DNA from: Monoplex corrugatus
Lineage: Eukaryota; Mollusca; Gastropoda; Littorinimorpha; Ranellidae
Length of the DNA stretch: 64,000 bases
Direction of reading: 5' to 3'
NCBI GenBank assembly: GCA_030674185.1
Contig: CM060315.1
Span: 85,627,454-85,691,453, forward strand
The notes below the pieces were generated by a model, which did not search any database, was not told the origin of the DNA, and worked only from the letters and a program-made list of their open reading frames with translations. Numbering within the stretch: the stretch's first letter is position 1; every line of letters starts with the position of its first letter. The position numbers and the translations under genes were made by a program. This document shows, piece by piece, positions 11,230-22,522 of the stretch.

Positions 11230-13009
11230 CTTAAAGCTAAAATGCCAGTGTATGACATGTAATTCTCATGCTAGATGAAATCCATCTTGCCCACCATATG
11301 TCATACAAAGCAGGCAAACTGGAAGGTACAGCTCACAATTGTTCTGTAGGTGTGAGTGAAGCCAGCACAGCTCAAGTGTTTATGATATCCTCACTATTAT
11401 CTAAATGCAAGGATGTTGTGGCCATTGTACCTGTCAAAAACATCAATGCCAGAACGTTACACGACATGGTGATGAAAGTTCTGGAAATGCTTCATAATAT
11501 CGGATGTATAGTGACATGTGTCATCTCAGACAACAACAGAATAAACAGGAATGCATTCACCTCGATGGGTGGGGGGACACTTCAGCATTCAATTAAACAC
11601 CCCTTCAAGTCTTCTGAAAGACTGCTTTTTCTCTCTTTGATACTGTTCATTTATTTAAATGCATTCGGAACAACTGGCTTGCCCAGAACAATACAGAGAA
11701 AACTTTTTTGTTTCCTCCATTACACAGCCATGAAGACCAACTTTGAAGGCATCATTTTCTCACTTACAGAAACTGTCTTCTGAAGAGAAGCTTCCACTGT
11801 GAAACTTGCCACTGCTTTAAATCAAAAATGTTTGTGTCCTACATCCACTGAAAAACAAAATGTCAAATTGATGCTAAAAATCTTTGACCGAAGAAACATT
11901 ATCGCAATGGTGCATTTTGAGAAAAAATGGCAGACACATACATGTATAAGAGGAACCAGGGCATTTCTGGACAAAATTGTTAAATTGTGGGATATTCTAA
12001 ATGTTAAACATCCCTTCAACAGTATTATACTGAGAAAGGAAGATTGCAGAAGCATCACATCTCCTTCAGATGAAAACCTGCAGTTCATAGCTAAAGTTAT
12101 GAAGTGGCTTCATCACTGGCAGAAACTGAACCTGAGACCAAGAGAAGGGACCCTCTCCACTGAAACAATGACAGCCCTGCTACACACTCTGGCAACATTC
12201 ATTGAACAGATCATCTATCTTCTACAAGAAAAACAGTTCAAATATGTTTTGTTTGGCAAGTTTCAAACTGACAACTTGGAATTCAGATTCAGCCAGTACA
12301 GACAAATAAGTAGGTGTAACTTCCATGTTTCAGTGCAGCAGCTACTAGGAGAGAAACAAATCAAACTGATGAGTGTTCTAAACATGATTTCAGCTTCCAA
12401 AGGTGCACTCTGTCTTAAAAGACATCTTGGAACCACTGGAAGAAGCAAGAAGTCATCTGCTTTCTTCCTCTGGTGAAGACATTCAAACACATTCTACATG
12501 AGTAGTTAAAGGCATTAGCATTTGTCTCTGGTTATTGTGTTCTGTGCCAAACAGACTGTAAAAGTTGTCAGTCATCTTAGAGTAGACTGTAAACTACAGG
12601 TAGAGGCTACAGAGGACTGTTACACCTACCTGTCAGCACTGGACAGGGGAGGATTGACCTGGCCTTCAGATTATGTTGTTGGCATTGCAATCCAGGTATT
12701 CAAGATCTTCAAGCTGTTGACAGGTAGTGCTGAACAGGAACATGAATTTTTAACTTGCAGTAGCCAGAGAAACATTATGAATCTGACCATGCGGCAGCTC
12801 TCAGACGTGGGCATGACTCCCCAAAAATGTGAGAACTGTGGAGTTAATCATGATAGAATGACTGCCAAATGCTGCCAACCAGCAGTGAACATTTCTCTGA
12901 ACAATTATTGCAAATGTTCACAGACAAGGCATCTGCAGCAAGTGATGCGAGAAAAGTTAAGACATTTAACAAAAGAGTTTGATTACTTTCCTCCAACAAG
13001 CTCATGGTA
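11230..13009 (+). pseudogene. P-element-type transposase catalytic region (THAP9-like), decayed
   Basis: The first open piece contains LDEIHL, where the Asp fits the first catalytic residue, then YKAGKLEG, VFMISSLLSK, VVAIVPVKN and ISDNNRINRNAF, all hallmarks of the Tnp_P_element family. A frame change near 11620 leads to LFKCIRNNWLAQN, the GTP-binding-insertion flank in P transposases. Most of 11780-12480 is out of frame. The last part, 12522-13010, is open and contains YLSALDRGGLTWPSDYVV, the conserved C-terminal block. Many breaks make the copy inactive. THAP9-like host genes are the alternative, but the inverted ends favour a transposon. Confidence 0.8.
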
Positions 13010-13051
13010 AGTGAATTATTAAATGTTTGAATCCCTCTATCACTGATTTAC

Positions 13052-13150
13052 AGCGTTCACTGTCTCTGTCTCTGTCTGACTTCCTGTCTGTCTGTCTGTC
13101 TGTCAGTCTCTCTCTCAGTCTGTCTGTCTGTCTATATCTCTCTGTCTCTA
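13052..13150. repeat. (TCTG)n tetranucleotide repeat
   Basis: Interrupted TCTG/TCTC units between the transposase stop codon and the right end of the P-like element. Confidence 0.9.
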
Positions 13151-13691
13151 GTTCTCCATGTTTGTTTGTTTTTTCTATCTTTGTGCATGTATGTCCATCT
13201 GTGTGAACAGCGATTTCAGTAATTGCTGTTTTTGTTTGTGTGCTTCACAATTGACTACCATTTTGTTACTTTTCTTGTTTCTGGTTTCGTCACTGTCAAC
13301 TATATTTTTTTCAAAGAAGACAGTAACTGTGAATATTCAGTTCACAGACTTCGTGGACATGAAGTTTACAAAATTACGTTTGCCTAAAACGCCAACGAGA
13401 TATGTAGATAATGAAATCAAGCCGTCCGTCACACATATACAGCGCGTCTCGCAAGGCAATGGCCCAGTGCCGTGACGTCACACGGTGCGGTGTCAGGCCA
13501 TTATGTCGCGAAGGCCACGCTCCCACACCCTGTCCACCAGCACCCTGCATTGTCTATCATGTTAGTAAAGCAAAGCCTCAACTCTTTGGCTCTCTTACCC
13601 TATCCACCAGTTTTCTACAGGATGAGGGTGAAGGAGTCAAAGGGTTAAGTTTTTACAGTTGGTGGATAGGGTGCAGGAGTCAAAGGATTAA

Positions 13692-14330
13692 AAAGAAATT
13701 ATGATCTCTGCAATGAAACAAAATAATACACAATTCCCACCATACAAAAGAATGCATGTTGATTCTTACTCTACACATGATATGAAGGCTCACTCTCTTC
13801 ACCTTGTTATAATATGACCTTGTAGTGCATGCCATATGTGCATGAGTGCGAGTGCATGTGCTTGCATGCGTGTTTGTGTGTTAAATCTCTTGATATCTAA
13901 GGAATGAGAGTATTTTCAAGATGCTACAAACAACAAGGCAATAACATTTTTAGTGATTCTGCATGTGAAAAACATTCAAAGAAGGGAATAAAAACAAACA
14001 AAGAAGCAATTAATCCCTTCCCTGCGACAACATAAGAGCATTTTGGCATTGCTGAGTACCAGGGCAAAATTTTGCTTTCTTCAATAGAATCTGATTGCTG
14101 CTCATTCATTTACTGAGAGATCTGTTAGCTTTTTGGTGTGTTTTTTCTTTGTACCCTTGGATATGATGTGATATCATATTAATTTGATTTTATTTGTAAA
14201 CAGTATTGTGAAAGTTGATACAATGAACATTCCCACCCACCCACCCCCCTTTCCCCCCAAAAAGTTTCGGGACAATCACACAAAATGCAGCACATAAAAC
14301 CACACAAAAGACTTCTTTGGTTCATATTCC
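13692..14330. other. No gene recognised
   Basis: AT-rich sequence with a short C-rich patch at 14233-14260. No conserved frame, RNA gene or clear repeat was found. Confidence 0.6.
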
Positions 14331-14467
14331 TTATAGCCAAGCCAACTACTACAGTACTACAGCCATATCAAGGCTAACACCATGTCAAAAACGACCACAA
14401 TGTTAAGATAAACAACAAACAAGTCCCAGCAATCAAGGAGGTGTCTGATGTGCTTCTTCATTTTTCA

Positions 14468-17210
14468 AAAGGTATGAATGAGTGTAGGATGTGTGACCTG
14501 TGTCACAGTGTGTAACCTACATAAGTCTTTCTTAAGGTTCCCTGCAGCAGATGGGAGAATTTCTTTCAGGCTTGAGCAGATTTGGAAAAGTTTCTTACCT
14601 ATCTGTTCATTCCAATCCTCCTGCCACAGATTTCTCACGAAACTGTGTACTTTCAATTTTACATCTGCGTAAGGAATCAAGGATTTAGACATCTTTTGCC
14701 TTGTGGCGTTCTTCGCCAGGTAGTCAGCCTTTTCACTGCCTCCAATACCAATATGGCCATGAATCCAGGCAAAAAAAAAATCTGGTAACCTTTATTTGTA
14801 AGAAGCTCAGGGTGACTAATGTTTCAGCAGCAAATGACTGCAAAGCGGAAAGGGACTCAGAAAAAATGAGAAAATCTTTATGCTTGGACTTGGACCCATT
14901 TTTAGTGTAAAAACCAGAGCAGTCAGTTCAGCAGTATAAATGGAACTGTCAGACAGAATATAGTTTGAAAATGCTAGACTGGGAATCACAGAACAGAAGG
15001 CAGCGACAGCAACACCTTCATCAGACTTTGGTCCATTAGTGAAGATTCTGTGGGATGACAGAAATTTCTCACACAGTTCTGCATAAAACGACTTGTACGC
15101 CAGTGACCTGGTACTATCTTTACAGAAGGAAGCAAGATCAAAACAAACCTTCATTGTTAAAGTCCATGGTTGGCTGTCTGGAAATTTCGAGAAGTCGTTA
15201 ACAACTGCTAAATTTATATCTGCCTTTTCCATATGAAGACAGATGCAGATTCTTTTAAAGAGGATGGACTTTCGGATGTTTTTCAAATTCACTTTGAAAT
15301 CTGGGGTAGAAGACACAGTCGTAGGCTGGGTTTTCCCGTTCAGAGAACAGTTTCAAACAGAAATTTAACTTTAAACTCAGTTTCAGTCTACGGTTGGTCA
15401 GAGAAGGCTCCCCTGCCTCTGCATACAAACTATTGACAGGAGTTGTTCTGAATGCACCAAGACAAGAGGCGCAGCCCTTGATGGTGGATGGAACCAGTGC
15501 TTTTAGCTACGATGATCTCCCACAGCCATATACTACGCAGCCATAGTCCAGTTTAGAACAAATTAAAAGCTCTGTACAGGTGAAGTAGCATTTTCTTGTC
15601 GGCACCCTAGTCTGTATGAGCTACAACTCAAAGAATATTCAGTGTTTTCTGGCAAGAGGTTTTAAGATGTTGGATATGACTGGGAAAATTCAACTTTTCA
15701 TCCAAGATCAATACCAGAAATTTAGCTTCTTTTGCAGCTGGAATGATGGACTTTCCTAGATGGATATCTGGATCGGCAAAGAATTGTCGCAGGTTATGAA
15801 AGTGGATACACTGTGTTTTAGTTGACGGCAAAGTAAAAAGCCGCTTGTCTCAGCCCACTTCTGGATCCTATCTATGCTGAACGCCTGCACAGAAGCTTCC
15901 ACTAGCACAAACTGCAAAATTGTCTACAAACAGGGAACAGTTGGAGCCCTGCTGTACAGACTTGACTATATTATTGATACTGAACAGCGCAGCAGAGAGA
16001 ATGCTCCATTGCGGTACATCCAGCTCTTGCTCATGGATGTCGGACAGAAGACTACCAACCTACACTTTAAACTGGCACTCGGCCAAAAAATTCTGAATAA
16101 ACCAGGGTAGATGACCCAAAAAAAAACAAATTCATGTAGATCCATAAGAATTCCTGATTTCCAGGTAGTATCACATGCTTTCTCCAGATCAAATAAGATA
16201 GCCACTACATGCTGCTTGTTCAGAAATGCATAACAGATAGTCGTTTCAAGGCAGATTAAGTGATCTACTGTGGAATGGTGCTTGTGAAAACCGCATTGCT
16301 CTTCAGCCAAGATGCCATCATTCTCCACTTTCCACATCAGTCTGCTGTTGACCATTTTTTCCATCACTTCGCAAAGACAACTGGTTAGGGCTATTGGCTG
16401 ATAATTGGAGGGATCGGATAGATCTTTTCCAGGTTTAGGTACGGGGATGATCAGGGCTTTATACCACAAGGGAGGAAAGAATCCTGTCATCCATATGTAA
16501 TTGAACACTTTCAACAGAATTTCTAAACCCTTTTCCGGGAGATGCTTCACAAGTTTGTAATGGATTTCATCTAGGCCAGGAGAAATGTCAGAGCAAGTCA
16601 CAAGATTACCTTTCAGTTTGCCTAACATCAGTGCAAGATTGTTCTCTTCCGTGTTATCAGAGACCAAAGTTACAGGCTCTCTTTTCTTTCAGGAATTTAT
16701 GTTTATGAAAAAGTGCCAATTTATTGACTGAGGAAGAGTTATTTTCAGGTTAGAAACAGCTTTTTTGTCAGTAATCAGACATTCTGACGGTTTCAAATGG
16801 TTAACAGAGGGACAGATGTTTTTCCTTTAACTTATTTTTGATAATTTCTACACTTTCTTTTTTGGAGTTTGGGATGTCAGTTTGGAGCAGAAGTCTCCAA
16901 GACTGTTGTTTACTTGTTTTGAAGACAAACCTCGACTTCGTTCGCAGTTTTTGATGAGCCTGAACATGGTCCGCTGATGGAGTTTGGAAGACGCGATGTT
17001 GAGCTCTCTTGCGGTCTTTTGTTTTGTTTTGTTTGTTTATGTTCAGAAGTAAACCACAGTGTTTTAGGCATGTGCGGTTTCCTTGACGACGTGGTAATTG
17101 CTTTTATGGCACAATTCAGGATGACTTGTGTTAGAGTGTCTACCGGGTCATCACTCTGCAAGACTCTCTCTTCCTCTGAATCAGTATGGATGGTCCTTGC
17201 GAATAAATCC
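14468..17210 (-). pseudogene. I-type LINE RT and RNase H region, decayed
   Basis: Read on the minus strand, the region opens with SDDPVDTLTQVILNCAIKAI and PKTLWFTSE, the linker after the endonuclease. RT blocks follow: ISPGLDEIHYKLVKHL, NYQPIALTSCLCEVMEKM, EEQCGFHKHHSTVDHL and AILFDLEKACDTTWKSGIL. The catalytic box region near 15900 is out of frame. RNase H is seen as FTNGPKSDEGVAVAAF, with the expected Asp replaced by Asn, and IYTAELTALVFTL. The C-terminus contains LCRLHTVTQVTHPTLIHTF. Several frameshifts and the active-site change make it inactive. Confidence 0.85.
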
Positions 17211-17214
17211 AGTT

Positions 17215-18716
17215 CTCACCTGTCTCACCTGTTGGCGTCACCGGGAACAGTGTTGGCCGCTGCACATGATGTCCTCACAAGTTGCCTCCAGCACTCTCGA
17301 TCTTGGCTAAGTCTGACCACCTCCTGGAGTTTCTTGCCACTGATGTTTGTGATGTTTCTAGCAAGTGATGCAGGTGGCCGTCCTCTGTTTCTCTTTCCTT
17401 CCACTTTACCTTGGAGGACAGTGGACATCAAGTCTGTTCTCTCATTACGGATTGCGTGTCCAACATATTTCAGTTTCCTCCGTTGTATGAGTACTAGAAG
17501 CTTGCGTGTAGTACCCAACTCATTCAGTATGCTTTCATTTGAGCGCCTATCCGTCCATTTGACCCTCAGCAGTCTTCGGTAAAACCACAGCTCTGCTGCT
17601 TCCACTCGTCTTTCATCCTCTTTCTTCATTGTCCATGCCTCGCAGCCGTATAACATCACTGGCCAGACAAGACATTTTAAGAGTTTTATCTTAAGGTCTG
17701 CTGTTATGCTGTGGTCTTTCCAAATATTGTTCAATTGAACCATACTGTTCTTGGCCATTCCAATTCTCATCTTTATGTCTTTTGAGCATGTTCCATCGTG
17801 TGTCTTGACTGAACCTAAATATCTAAAGTCCTTGACATTTTCTAGAGGGACTTGGTTTAGCATGATCTGGTCCTGTCTAGTGTTATATTTGCCTGCAACA
17901 TGCATAACCTTTGTCTTCTTTGAATTTAAGTCCAGCCCAGCTGCCTTTCCAACCCGGTCTACCCTGTACAGGATCCTCCTAGAGCCTGTAATGTTGTCTG
18001 CCAGTAATCCTGTGTCATCTGCGTAGCGTAAATTTGACAGGTTTCTACCACCAATATTTACTCCCATGTCTTCTATGTCTGCTTCTCTCATGATACGTTC
18101 AGTGTATATGCTGAAGAGATGTGGAGACAGGATGCAACCTTGCCTTACCCCTTTAGTGATGTTAAAAAATTTGCAGTTTTGATTATTCCATCTGATTGTT
18201 GCTTTTTGATCATTATATAATGAAGCTATGAGGGAAACCAGATGTCTTGGAAAACCCATTTTGATCATGAAGTGGAAAAGACTTTGGTGAATCACGCTAT
18301 CAAATGCTTTGCTGTAGTCAATGAAAACGATGAACATCTCTTGGTCTGTGTTTCTAATCTTTTCTATCAATATCTGGAGTACAAACAGCATATCTATTGT
18401 TCCCCTGTTTTTCCTATAGCCTGCCTGACAGTCGGATAGCTCTTCCTCTACTTTTGGCTTTAACCTGTTTAAAATTATTATCAGCAGTATTTTACTGGCA
18501 TGACTGATCAGTGCAATTGTTCTATAATTGTTGCAGTCTTTGACATTTCCACTCTTATGTAACATGACAAATTCTTGGAGCTTCCAGTCTGTAGGCCACT
18601 GACAAGTCTTCCATATCTTGCAGCATAAGTGATGCATTACTTTGAGTCCACCATCACCTGAGTGTTTCAACAACTCTCCAGGAATATTGTCAAGACCAGG
18701 AGACTTTCTGCATTTT
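17215..18716 (-). mobile_element. 5'-truncated RTE-type LINE with 4-bp target duplication
   Basis: The insert is flanked by AACT on both sides (17211-17214 and 18717-18720) and interrupts the I-type LINE between its endonuclease and RT. A degraded copy of the same family is at 56240-56800. The single long open frame argues for recent insertion. Confidence 0.85.
17225..18715 (-). CDS. RTE-type reverse transcriptase, open but 5'-truncated
   Basis: About 496 codons stay open from the truncation point. RT blocks in order: KSPGLDNIPGELLK, NNYRTIALISHASKILL, CQAGYRKNRGTIDMLFVLQ, VFIDYSKAFDSVIHQSL with its catalytic Asp, GVRQGCILSPHLFSIYTERI, and the box RYADDTGLLA. The C-terminal part has FRYLGSVKTHDGTCSKDIKM, MLYGCEAWTMKKEDERR and GKRNRGRPPASLARNI, typical of RTE-like elements, and ends before a short GGTGAG repeat. 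The endonuclease half and a start codon are absent, so it would not produce a working protein. No disabling mutation was seen in what remains. Confidence 0.9.
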   Translation of the reverse strand, partial: KCRKSPGLDNIPGELLKHSGDGGLKVMHHLCCKIWKTCQWPTDWKLQEFVMLHKSGNVKDCNNYRTIALISHASKILLIIILNRLKPKVEEELSDCQAGYRKNRGTIDMLFVLQILIEKIRNTDQEMFIVFIDYSKAFDSVIHQSLFHFMIKMGFPRHLVSLIASLYNDQKATIRWNNQNCKFFNITKGVRQGCILSPHLFSIYTERIMREADIEDMGVNIGGRNLSNLRYADDTGLLADNITGSRRILYRVDRVGKAAGLDLNSKKTKVMHVAGKYNTRQDQIMLNQVPLENVKDFRYLGSVKTHDGTCSKDIKMRIGMAKNSMVQLNNIWKDHSITADLKIKLLKCLVWPVMLYGCEAWTMKKEDERRVEAAELWFYRRLLRVKWTDRRSNESILNELGTTRKLLVLIQRRKLKYVGHAIRNERTDLMSTVLQGKVEGKRNRGRPPASLARNITNISGKKLQEVVRLSQDRECWRQLVRTSCAAANTVPGDANR

Positions 18717-18782
18717 AGTTAGCCTTGTGAAAATTCAAGCTTTCTGGCAAGGATTCATGTTCAACATTTGTTTTTGTTAATG

Positions 18783-20736
18783 TTAACTCTCTCGCTACGA
18801 GCATCGGGATTTCCCAATCATGTCGAAACAACGCTTGTCTACGAGCGTCAGAGAAATCCAACTTGAGTTTTGAAAATTCGCAGGGCTTTCAGTATTTCCG
18901 TTAACCAAAACTAATAGCCAGAAATAGATTCTTTGGTCATTCTTAGCTTCGTTTCAGGCCATGAGGTCACTGTATTACGCAGTTGGTGTGTAGACAGTGC
19001 AAAGTTCACAACCCAGCGAAGCAGAAGACGGAAAAGCATATGGCTGAACAGTACTCAACTTCTCAGCACTCTTCAAGACGGATCTCTTCCTTCAGTGCAC
19101 GTGGAGTGTGTGCACGTTAGATTTTATGAAAGGAAATTTAAAATGTGACTGTTGGAACTGATGTATTGACCTGACTGTGTATTTTTATAAGATATTTTTC
19201 ACCTGAAACTTTCTCTAATTTTACTTGTGCCATTACTCTGCAACCATGAGGGTTCATCATCATCATCAGGTGACCTGCTGCATGGCGTTGGCGATCATGG
19301 ACTTCAATTTGTCTCTATTTCTTGCTGCCTCAAGCATCTCCTCCACCCTCCCTGCCCCCAGCCACCCCACAAGTCCATCCAGCATCCCCCCCCTCCCCCC
19401 ACGACCAGGTGCTCCAATTCCCTCTTTCCCGCAAAATGGCCCACAGATGTTGCCTGCCCCTTCCCAATCTTCCCTACGAATGATCCCCCTGTGTCCGCCT
19501 CCATCAAGACTATCTCGGCTGTCCCCCCCCCCCCCCCCAAAGCACTCCCAACACCCCTCCCAGAAACCACATCTTGGCTGCCCCAATCCTGCTCTGGCCC
19601 CGCCTGGCGACCGTCCACGCCCCACAACCGCACAACAGCACTGGCTCCATACAACACTCAAGAACTCTCCTCCTGACGTCAACTGACAGGCACCCATCGA
19701 CAAGAACGCCTCCCATCTTCCCGACTCCGCTGGCCACCTCCGATGCGCACCCGCCATCTGGTGAAATGATTGTTCCCAGGTTTTTAAACTTATCAACCTG
19801 TCTCAAGGTTGTGCTGTTTGCTGTTATTTTGCATGACGGGATTTCATGTTTTTTTTACTGATCACCATGACTTCAGTCTTTCTGCTGTTTAGTTCCAACC
19901 CCTTACCTTTGCTTTCTATTTCTAGTATATTCACAAGGTTCTGTAGGTCCCTTTCATTTTCTGCAATTAGCATGGTGTCATCTGCATATCGAATGTTGTT
20001 TATCATTTTCCCTCCAACCTTTAATCCAGGGTCTTCTTCTAGGTTTCTCATGATGTTTTCGCTCTAAAGTGAAAACAGATCTGGTGACAAAACACAACCC
20101 TGTCTGACTCCTCTTTTGATGTTTTGGAAAGAGCTTATATTGTTTTCTATTCTCATTGAAGCTTTTTGTTCCCAGTACATATTTCTGATTATTCGTAGAT
20201 CTTTTCCATCAATATTGAGTCTTTCTAGTTGGTTGATCAATTCTTCATGTCTTACCGATCGAAAGCCTTGGTATAATCAACAAAGCATAAATATAAATCC
20301 TTATTCATCTCAACTGACTTCTCTCTGATAGTTCTTAGGATGCATATGGCATTAATAGTTCCTTTCCCTTCCACAAATCCACACTGTTCATCTGCTATTT
20401 CTCTTTTGATTCTCTATTCCTTGTCCTCATCATGATTATTCTTAATAGGATTTTTGTTATATGACTCATCAAACTGACTGTGCGATGCAGTTCGCATTCT
20501 ATAGCCCGTCTTCTTTGGAAGTGCAATGAAAATTGATTTTGACATATCTTTGGGGATTTTGGGTTAGACAGTTGAAATTTCAGCATTTTGTACACCAATC
20601 TTTTAATATATGACCTGCCAAATTTCAAAAGTCTCTGTTTTCATTTGTTTGTATGAGAATTTTTCTCATGACCTATACAAATGGTGTGTATCAGGGGAAA
20701 GGCAAGGGGCATAATCGTACGTAGCGAATGAGTTAA
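18783..20736. mobile_element. TTAA-target element (piggyBac-like, non-autonomous) carrying an RTE fragment
   Basis: The ends read TTAACTCTCTCGCTACG and, inverted, TTAACTCATTCGCTACG, 15 of 17 matching. It sits exactly at a TTAA in the I-type LINE; with the element and one TTAA removed, the LINE's codons run on without a break. This confirms a TTAA duplication, the piggyBac hallmark. No transposase was seen; 19250-20640 is an RTE fragment. A related element with the same end motif is at 28894-30982. Confidence 0.8.
19250..20640 (-). pseudogene. RTE-like LINE fragment inside the TTAA element
   Basis: On the minus strand the RT palm appears as INQLERLNIDGKDLRIIRN, SFQNIKRGVRQGCVLSPDLF and IRYADDTMLIAENERDLQNL, with an intact Tyr-Ala-Asp-Asp box. 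RQVDKFKNLGTIISPDGG and LCGCGAWTVARRGQSR follow. The 3' part (19260-19560) has become extremely C-rich on the plus strand. It ends with ARNRDKLKSMIANAMQQVT and a TGATGATGATGATG tail typical of RTE ends. Frame breaks occur at 20060, 20280 and 19800. Same family as 6450-6806 and 59630-60330. Confidence 0.85.
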
Positions 20737-21310
20737 GACAACTTGAAGATGGTCATTTCCATGCAGATCATCCAGAACTCTCCACTCATAGTCTAAAACC
20801 AGTGAAGCATCACAATGATAGATCTAAACAGGAAAGTGTACCATTTGCAGGATGAATATAAGTCGGAGATCCATCGTTTAGACAGCATAAGTCTAATTTG
20901 GAGACGACCCCAAAGCAGGGAATGGCCATCCAAATCGCCCAACAACAGAAAAGGTTTTGGATGTTCCTCAATCAGATCAACCAGTTCTTTTTTTTTAACA
21001 GCAACAGATGGAGATAGGTACTGAGAGCAAATGATTATGGTTTTGTCTAGAGATACTCTTGCTGCTACTGCTTGCAAACAAGTGTTCAGATTAACAGGGC
21101 TAAACAAAACAGACATGTGTGGGAGCAAAGACACTCCACCTGTTACTCCCCCATCTTTAGGATGTGCAGGTTTTGAAATAATGTTGAAATCCTGTAGCGA
21201 AAAACTTTTCCCTCCACGCAATAATGTTTCTTGTAGAGCCAGTACAACAGGCTGCAGGTCCCTGCAAAGTAGAGGGAAAGAATGGCAAGCACTACACAAA
21301 TCACACACCT
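20737..21310 (-). pseudogene. I-type LINE endonuclease domain, truncated
   Basis: The minus strand encodes LQPVVLALQETLL, the endonuclease block with the metal-binding Glu, then GGVSLLPHMS, TIIICSQYLSPS and PFLLLGDLDGHSLLWG, where the usual Asn after Asp is changed. The expected N-terminal block with Trp-Asn-x-Arg is missing. The end, EWRVLDDLHGNDHLQVVL, contains the catalytic Asp-His pair and runs straight into the TTAA where the 1.95-kb element sits. Confidence 0.88.
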
Positions 21311-21320
21311 GATCCTCAGC

Positions 21321-22500
21321 TTCTTTCTACACACCCTGCAGAGTTTTTTCAACTAGTCCTGTTTGGTTTAGGTAGGATATGGAAACAAAAAGTCAGCATT
21401 ACTTCATAATCCAGTTTGTTTGCTTGCTTGTTTTTTCACTATACTTCATAATCCAGTTTGTTTGTTTGTTTCTTGACTATCGAGTGGCCTCAGGAGCTTG
21501 GGAGGTGATTGTCTGGAGAGTGTCCAGGCACTGGTGTTCCAGGTCCCATCCACAACCCTCATGGTGTTTCTCATTAACTTATGCTTGTGGCTTGGCCGCA
21601 GACATCAGGGAACAAGGCCTGATGACTGCAGGGAAAGATCTGCTGGCTGCTTGGAAAGACGGCAAACTTGGGATCCCTTTCAGGGCGTGTCAGACCTTGC
21701 TTAACAGCAAAATGGGCTGTGTCCGGAGATCAAGCACCGGCAGATCAAGAACTGAAAAGTGGCTTAACAGACAAAGACTTGGACGAAAGTGAAGATGGTC
21801 AGCTGAAACATCTGTCTGTAATGATGATGGCTGAAGGAACGAGTAGAGTGGGGCTTGTTACGGATCATGCATGCGCATAATGGACTGGAAGCTACACCAT
21901 GATGCCTTACGTGACCTACTCTGATTCATACCAGAATCAACCACCACCAAAATTAGGCCGAGACAATGCAACCTACTAGTGCCACAAAGCAAACAGTCAG
22001 ACATGGTACAGTATAAGAAGCCAAATTAAAACTTAGAAATGAATTACACTTACAATGCCCCCAAGAATTCTAGAAAGAAGTAAGTCTTTTAAAAATAAAG
22101 TAAAACCAAAACAAAACAAAAAAGAACAAACAAACAAAAAAGTACAAAAGATAACAGCCCTTCTCTCCCTCTCCCCCTCCAAAAAGTCGGGCCATTCTGC
22201 CATTATTCCTTTTCATATAAAAATATTACAGAAAGTCAGGATTTTGTACTTCTCAAGGTCATCCTGACCTTGAAGAATCCTCAGCTAAATTACTTGATGA
22301 ACATTGACAACAGTTGTAGATTATGACAACAGTGAAAGTAATGTTAAATAATGTCAACAGTTCCTGAGAAAGTGCTGTTTATCACTCTTTTAAACAAAGG
22401 ATCTTGAAAAAGTTCATTCATGCATGTTGATTAAAACCAGCCCATAAACAGCCAAACCAAAATGAACAATTCCTTCATTTACATATCACTGTCACCGAAA
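21321..22500. other. No gene recognised
   Basis: Open frames around 21380-21880 show no conserved domain and no similarity to other parts of the window. A T/G-rich internal repeat (ATAATCCAGTTTGTTTG, twice) lies at 21406-21470. The rest is AT-rich and unassigned. Confidence 0.5.
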
Positions 22501-22522
22501 GTGTGCAACTTCAACTTTAATA

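Larger units (their letters stand above)
8573..13691 (+). mobile_element. P-element-like DNA transposon with THAP domain and long imperfect inverted ends
   Basis: The left end reads TTAACACTTTGACTCC and the right end, reverse-complemented, TTAATCCTTTGACTCC. Inside both ends there is a second inverted match: GCCTTCGCGA, ATGGCC and GACAC, then TGTGACGTCAC (left 8596-8651, right 13480-13517). Between them lie a THAP domain and a P-element-type transposase, both decayed, in the same direction. The right end is complicated by a partial duplication with a second GGAGTCAAAGGGTTAA at 13633-13648. A LINE fragment and GT repeats have entered at 9480-10720. P elements normally give 8-bp target duplications, which I could not find; only TTAA is shared by both flanks. 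Confidence 0.75.
14330..21320 (-). mobile_element. I/Jockey-type LINE with RNase H, split by two later insertions
   Basis: Endonuclease (20737-21310), RT (15966-17210) and RNase H (14468-15316) lie in order on the minus strand, with a conserved 3' UTR motif (GCCTTGATATGGCT). Removing 17215-18716 and 18783-20736 joins the endonuclease end to the RT start through the short piece 18721-18782 in one reading frame. The element is therefore the oldest layer here. The 5' end lacks ORF1 and the first endonuclease block. Confidence 0.9.

Noticed and set aside
19225..19861. Proline-rich open frames on the plus strand
   Set aside because: They run antisense to a C-rich LINE fragment whose minus-strand RT motifs are clear. 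The proline content comes from the base composition.
21379..21880. Overlapping open frames at 21.4-21.9 kb
   Set aside because: No domain, no splice-site pattern and no similarity to other parts of the window were seen; they are likely chance frames.
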